NCBI RefSeq assembly: GCF_029267015.1
Contig: NZ_JARIEA010000059.1
Location: 1-64,000, forward strand
Length of the DNA stretch: 64,000 nucleotides
Direction: 5' to 3'
Source of the DNA: Sporosarcina ureae
Lineage (GTDB): Bacteria; Bacillota; Bacilli; Bacillales_A; Planococcaceae
The notes below the pieces were generated by a model. The model ran no database searches, was not told where the DNA came from, and saw nothing but the letters and a program-made list of their open reading frames with translations. Position 1 is the first letter of the stretch; each line of letters begins with the position of its first letter. Shown here piece after piece: positions 60,917 through 64,000 of the stretch. The translations under genes and the position numbers were made by a program.

Positions 60917-60949
60917 AAAAAAGGAACATGCAGTCAAACCCGCATGTCC
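60917..60949 (-). terminator. Terminator after the BCCT gene
   Basis: On the minus strand GGACATGC and GCATGTTCC pair around a 10-nt loop, followed by TTTTTT. Confidence 0.85.
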
Positions 60950-60956
60950 CTCACTT

Positions 60957-62438
60957 TTATTTCATTTTATATAACTCTTCATTCATTGACTTGAACAACG
61001 CATACATCATCAATAAAATAACGAACGAGAACGGCAAGGCCGCTATAATAATCGTATTTTGCAATGCAAGAAGTCCACCTGCAGAAAGCAAAATCAATGC
61101 GATTGTCGAAACAATAATGCCCCAGATTACCTTCACAGAGTTTGGTGGCGTCAACGAACCATACGTCGACTGCATACCTAACACGTAAGTTGCTGAGTCA
61201 GCCGATGTGATAAAGAACGACGTAACTAAAAGAATTGCAAACAGTGATAAAACTAATGAAAATGGCATGGCATTAAACATTTCGAATGCGACAACTTCAA
61301 TATCCAATGACGCCAAATCTGCTATTCCATTGTTCTGCATTTCAATTGCTGTTGTACCGAATGTAGAGAACCATAGGAAACCGAAGAATGAAGGAACAAG
61401 CAAAACGCCTGCCATAAATTCACGAATCGTACGTCCTTTAGAAACACGTGCAATGAACATACTGACAAATGGTGACCAAGAAATCCACCAAGCCCAGTAG
61501 AAGATTGTCCATCCATCTAACCATCCACGATTTTCTCCGTTAAGTGGAGCCGTACCCATACTCATATCGATGAGATGTGTAAAATAGCCACCTACAGTAT
61601 CAGTGAACATATTCAGGATGAGTAACGTAGGTCCAAGAATTAGGATTAATCCCAAAAGTGCTACCGCCAAAATTAAGTTGATATTGGACAAATAGCGAAT
61701 CCCTCTACTTAGTCCCGACCAAGCTGATCCGATAAATAGAACAGTTACGACGGTTACGATAATAATTTGTGACTGGATACCTATCGTGAAACCAAATAAG
61801 TAGTCCAAACCTGCGTTAATTTGAACGGCACCCAATCCGAGTGATGTTGCTACACCGAATGCTGTTGCAAATACTGCAAGTACATCAATAACAGTCCCTA
61901 AAGGACCTTTAACTTTTTCTCCAAAGATCGGCTTCAACGTTGCCGAAATTAGGCCCGGTTCACCTTTTCTAAACTGGAAGTATGCCAAAGCCAAAGCGAC
62001 CATTCCATAGAGAGCCCAGATGTGTAGACCGTAGTGTAAAAATGTTTTCCGCATGGACTCTTTAAAAGCAGCTGGTGTTAGTGCGTCCTCAGTTGCAGGT
62101 ACTGCATAGTGGGATAAAGGTTCTGCGGCACCATAAAACACTAGTCCGATTCCCATCCCAGCCGAGAACAGCATCGCGATCCATGTTATTGTAGAGAATT
62201 GCGGACGATCTGTATCTTTTCCCAAACGAATTTTACCGTATGGGCTGAATATCATAAATATACTAAGTAACAATAGCGCTGTCATGATCAACATGTAGTA
62301 CCAACCAAAAGTAGATGCTACAAAAGCTTTACCAGCTGACGTAATTTCCTCAAAATGGACTGGATTTATTACTCCATAGCCAACCGCTATTACGATTAAC
62401 ACAATAGTAATGTAAAATACTTTTGAAATTTTCTTCAT
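60957..62438 (-). CDS. BCCT-family betaine/choline/carnitine transporter
   Basis: A 493-aa protein with 12 helices. The sodium/betaine site Gly-rich stretch is FSAGMGIGLVFYGAAEPLSHY near 92, and the aromatic betaine box is FYWAWWISWSPFVSMFIARVSKGRTIREF near 315. This is the OpuD/BetP-type osmoprotectant importer. The C-terminal regulatory tail is very short (SMNEELYKMK), so osmosensing through a long tail as in BetP is unlikely. A 17-nt-spaced promoter with a palindrome over its -10 precedes it. Confidence 0.93.
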   Translation of the reverse strand: MKKISKVFYITIVLIVIAVGYGVINPVHFEEITSAGKAFVASTFGWYYMLIMTALLLLSIFMIFSPYGKIRLGKDTDRPQFSTITWIAMLFSAGMGIGLVFYGAAEPLSHYAVPATEDALTPAAFKESMRKTFLHYGLHIWALYGMVALALAYFQFRKGEPGLISATLKPIFGEKVKGPLGTVIDVLAVFATAFGVATSLGLGAVQINAGLDYLFGFTIGIQSQIIIVTVVTVLFIGSAWSGLSRGIRYLSNINLILAVALLGLILILGPTLLILNMFTDTVGGYFTHLIDMSMGTAPLNGENRGWLDGWTIFYWAWWISWSPFVSMFIARVSKGRTIREFMAGVLLVPSFFGFLWFSTFGTTAIEMQNNGIADLASLDIEVVAFEMFNAMPFSLVLSLFAILLVTSFFITSADSATYVLGMQSTYGSLTPPNSVKVIWGIIVSTIALILLSAGGLLALQNTIIIAALPFSFVILLMMYALFKSMNEELYKMK

Positions 62439-62981
62439 AGTTCCCCCTTAATAGATGAATTGCACAAGCAGGTTTACACTATACTGTAAAAACAGATGAA
62501 AATCAAACACATATGCACTATTTATTTGATGAAATCAGTATACAGCATAAGCAAAACCTTACAGTATCACGTTTTTTATACACTTATGCAATTTCAACTT
62601 TTTTATACACACTTTTAAAAAGACTTTACTTAGGAAAACTAATAGATGGTTTCGTGTGCACCAACGGAACCCATGGTGCATCTTCGTGGAATATTTCTTA
62701 TGCTTTCTTACACAACTCTATTTTTCATTTTCATTGAATGTAACTTGTCTATGAATATGCGTCTAGGTAGAGTTAACCTACTAACATACTCATTGCAATT
62801 ACTAAGCGTTTCATAACCCTTCCTCCTTTAGTTAATAAGCTTAGTATTACTTTACTATTCTCGAGTAAGCGTTTTGAAAAGTCAATTTATTTATGAAGAT
62901 TTACTATTATTTTTTTGTGATTTCCTAGTCGGTATGTTTTACTTTTAAGATATACAACTTTATGGAAGAGAGGCAAATCAA
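62439..62981. other. Gene-free stretch between the BCCT and M20 genes
   Basis: A divergent region of about 540 nt. It holds the BCCT promoter (62473-62506), an AT-rich segment with only a weak 74-codon plus-strand frame (rejected), a cre-like AGTAAGCGTTTTGA at 62865-62878 with mismatches, and the M20 ribosome binding site. Confidence 0.6.
62473..62506 (-). promoter_or_regulatory. BCCT promoter with inverted repeat over the -10 box
   Basis: On the minus strand TTGATT (62501-62506), 17 nt, TATAGT (62478-62483). TTTACA and TGTAAA form a perfect inverted repeat (62473-62490) enclosing the -10, a probable repressor site. Confidence 0.7.
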
Positions 62982-64000
62982 ATGACTAACCCAATAACCT
63001 ACATTGAACAGCATAAGAATCAACTCCTACAAACCTATAAAGAACTACACGCCATCGCTGAGCCCAGCTGGCAAGAACAGCAGACATCCCGATATTTACA
63101 AGATAAGCTTTCGTCTGCAGGATTGACTGTTACTACGTATACAGGGCATCATGGATTTATTGCGGAGATCGCTGGTAAAGAGGAAGGTGTTATTGCGTTG
63201 CGCGCTGATATGGATGCATTAGTACAGGAAGTCCATGGTGAAGTGATAGCCAACCATTCTTGCGGACACGACGCACATAGTACGATGACGCTATATACGG
63301 CACTCGCTTTAAAGAAAGTTGAAGAGAATTTGCATCATACCATCCGCTTCATTTTCCAGCCAGCAGAAGAGTTAGCAGAAGGCGCGTTGCAAATGATGAA
63401 AGAAGGCGTGCTCGATGATGTATTATTTCTAGGCGGCTTGCACGTGCGTCCTCACACGGAAGTTCCTTTCGGTAAATCAGCACCCGTAATCTTGCATGGC
63501 TCATCAGCGACCATTGTAGGAATGATTACGGGCACACCAGCGCATGCGGCGAGACCTGAAGAAGGCAATAATCCAATTGAAGCAGCGAGTTCTCTCATCC
63601 AGTCACTGCGTCAAATCAGATTACTTGGAAATAAAAAGTTTTCCATCAAAATGACAGAGTTACATGGCGGCGAGACGAGCAACTCTATACCAGCCAGTGC
63701 GCGATTTACGCTCGATGTTCGCGCCGAAACGAATGACACGATGGATGCTTTACTGGCAAAAGCTCGCTACATCATCCAACACACTGCTGCGTTGACAGAG
63801 ACAGAGATTACATATGAAGAAGAAGGCTATTCCCCTGCTGCTACAGAAAATGCAACGGCTGTACGACTAGCCCAGCAAGCAATTGGTTCTGTACTGGGTG
63901 AAGAAAATGTAGAGGGTCCTTGTATTTCTCAAGGGGCAGAAGATTTTCACTTCTACACGTGGAAAACACCTGATATTCCTGCCACGATGATTGGACTTGG
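62982..64000 (+). CDS. M20-family amidohydrolase/peptidase, partial
   Basis: The first 339 codons of a zinc-dependent amidohydrolase (M20D, IlvE-like/aminoacylase group); the gene runs off the right edge. Metal-binding and catalytic stretches are IALRADMDALVQE near 75, NHSCGHDAHSTMT near 92, FQPAEELAEGALQMM near 128, and GGLHVRP near 155. The lid domain starts near 180 (GMITGTPAHAARPEEGNNP). ATG at 62982 has GAGAGG 8 nt upstream. It removes an acyl group from an amino acid or hippurate-like amide; the substrate is unknown. Confidence 0.88.
   Translation, partial: MTNPITYIEQHKNQLLQTYKELHAIAEPSWQEQQTSRYLQDKLSSAGLTVTTYTGHHGFIAEIAGKEEGVIALRADMDALVQEVHGEVIANHSCGHDAHSTMTLYTALALKKVEENLHHTIRFIFQPAEELAEGALQMMKEGVLDDVLFLGGLHVRPHTEVPFGKSAPVILHGSSATIVGMITGTPAHAARPEEGNNPIEAASSLIQSLRQIRLLGNKKFSIKMTELHGGETSNSIPASARFTLDVRAETNDTMDALLAKARYIIQHTAALTETEITYEEEGYSPAATENATAVRLAQQAIGSVLGEENVEGPCISQGAEDFHFYTWKTPDIPATMIGL

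Noticed and set aside
62513-62737. 74-codon plus-strand frame before the M20 gene
   Set aside because: No ribosome binding site, odd composition, overlap with the divergent BCCT promoter region and no recognisable family; most likely chance.

Overview
The window looks like chromosomal DNA of a low-to-moderate GC, endospore-former-type Bacillota. The best fit is Bacillales, probably Planococcaceae close to Sporosarcina. This is an inference from YugN-, YfhE- and YumC-type proteins, an SLH-domain protein, a Bacillus-type Fur box and cre sites, strong AAGGAGG ribosome binding sites with frequent TTG/GTG starts, and Bacillaceae-type intergenic repeats. No rRNA, tRNA, prophage, insertion sequence or CRISPR array was seen.

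Layout. (1) 1-8.8 kb, minus strand: a TRAP transporter (dctPQM) runs into a degenerate SDR, a PCC/DUF296 protein, an acyl-CoA ligase, a thiolase and a DUF35 partner. This is a compact catabolic operon of unknown carboxylate substrate. A BASS-family transporter follows after a 7-unit, 21-nt tandem array. (2) 8.8-14.7 kb: a YibE/F pair, two copies of a palindromic repeat in opposite orientation, a CdaR/PucR regulator, and a cobalamin riboswitch with its terminator. The riboswitch precedes a shrunken, apparently catalytically dead NrdA-like protein; a 56-aa small protein lies further upstream. (3) 14.7-28.2 kb, minus strand: an ethanolamine utilisation microcompartment locus in transcription order eutW-eutV-eutH-eutS-eutP-eutA-eutB-eutC-eutL-eutE-eutM-pduL-eutN-BMC-mdh. 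A sigma-A promoter lies before eutW. Two terminators, each overlapped by an AxxGxx hexaloop hairpin, fit EutV (ANTAR) antitermination. (4) 28-38.6 kb: small housekeeping units, including an alpha/beta hydrolase, YfhE-like, OsmC, an SLH protein, an XRE regulator with a membrane-anchored PstS-like protein, an NSS transporter, a second 21-nt array, free-methionine sulfoxide reductase, an MFS transporter and YugN-like. (5) 38.7-46.7 kb: selD-selU; a probable regulon of an unrecognised regulator (dipeptide epimerase, GNAT, NhaC antiporter) sharing a spaced GTCGTTA direct repeat; and a DDAH-type hydrolase. (6) 46.7-55.7 kb: a YtrA-type GntR/ABC operon, DUF5658, MOSC, a YumC-type FNR, and a Fur-regulated siderophore ABC system. 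(7) 55.7-64 kb: 3-hydroxyacyl-CoA dehydrogenase, scoAB with a divergent LysR regulator, an ABC-F protein, a BCCT transporter and a partial M20 amidohydrolase.

How it fits together. In the eut locus EutH imports ethanolamine. EutBC (reactivated by EutA, B12-dependent) gives acetaldehyde, EutE gives acetyl-CoA and PduL gives acetyl-phosphate, inside a shell of EutS, EutL, EutM, EutN and an extra BMC-H protein. EutG and EutT are absent, while a malate dehydrogenase closes the operon. Coordinates, motifs and repeats were read directly from the sequence; family assignments are by eye and no database search was run.
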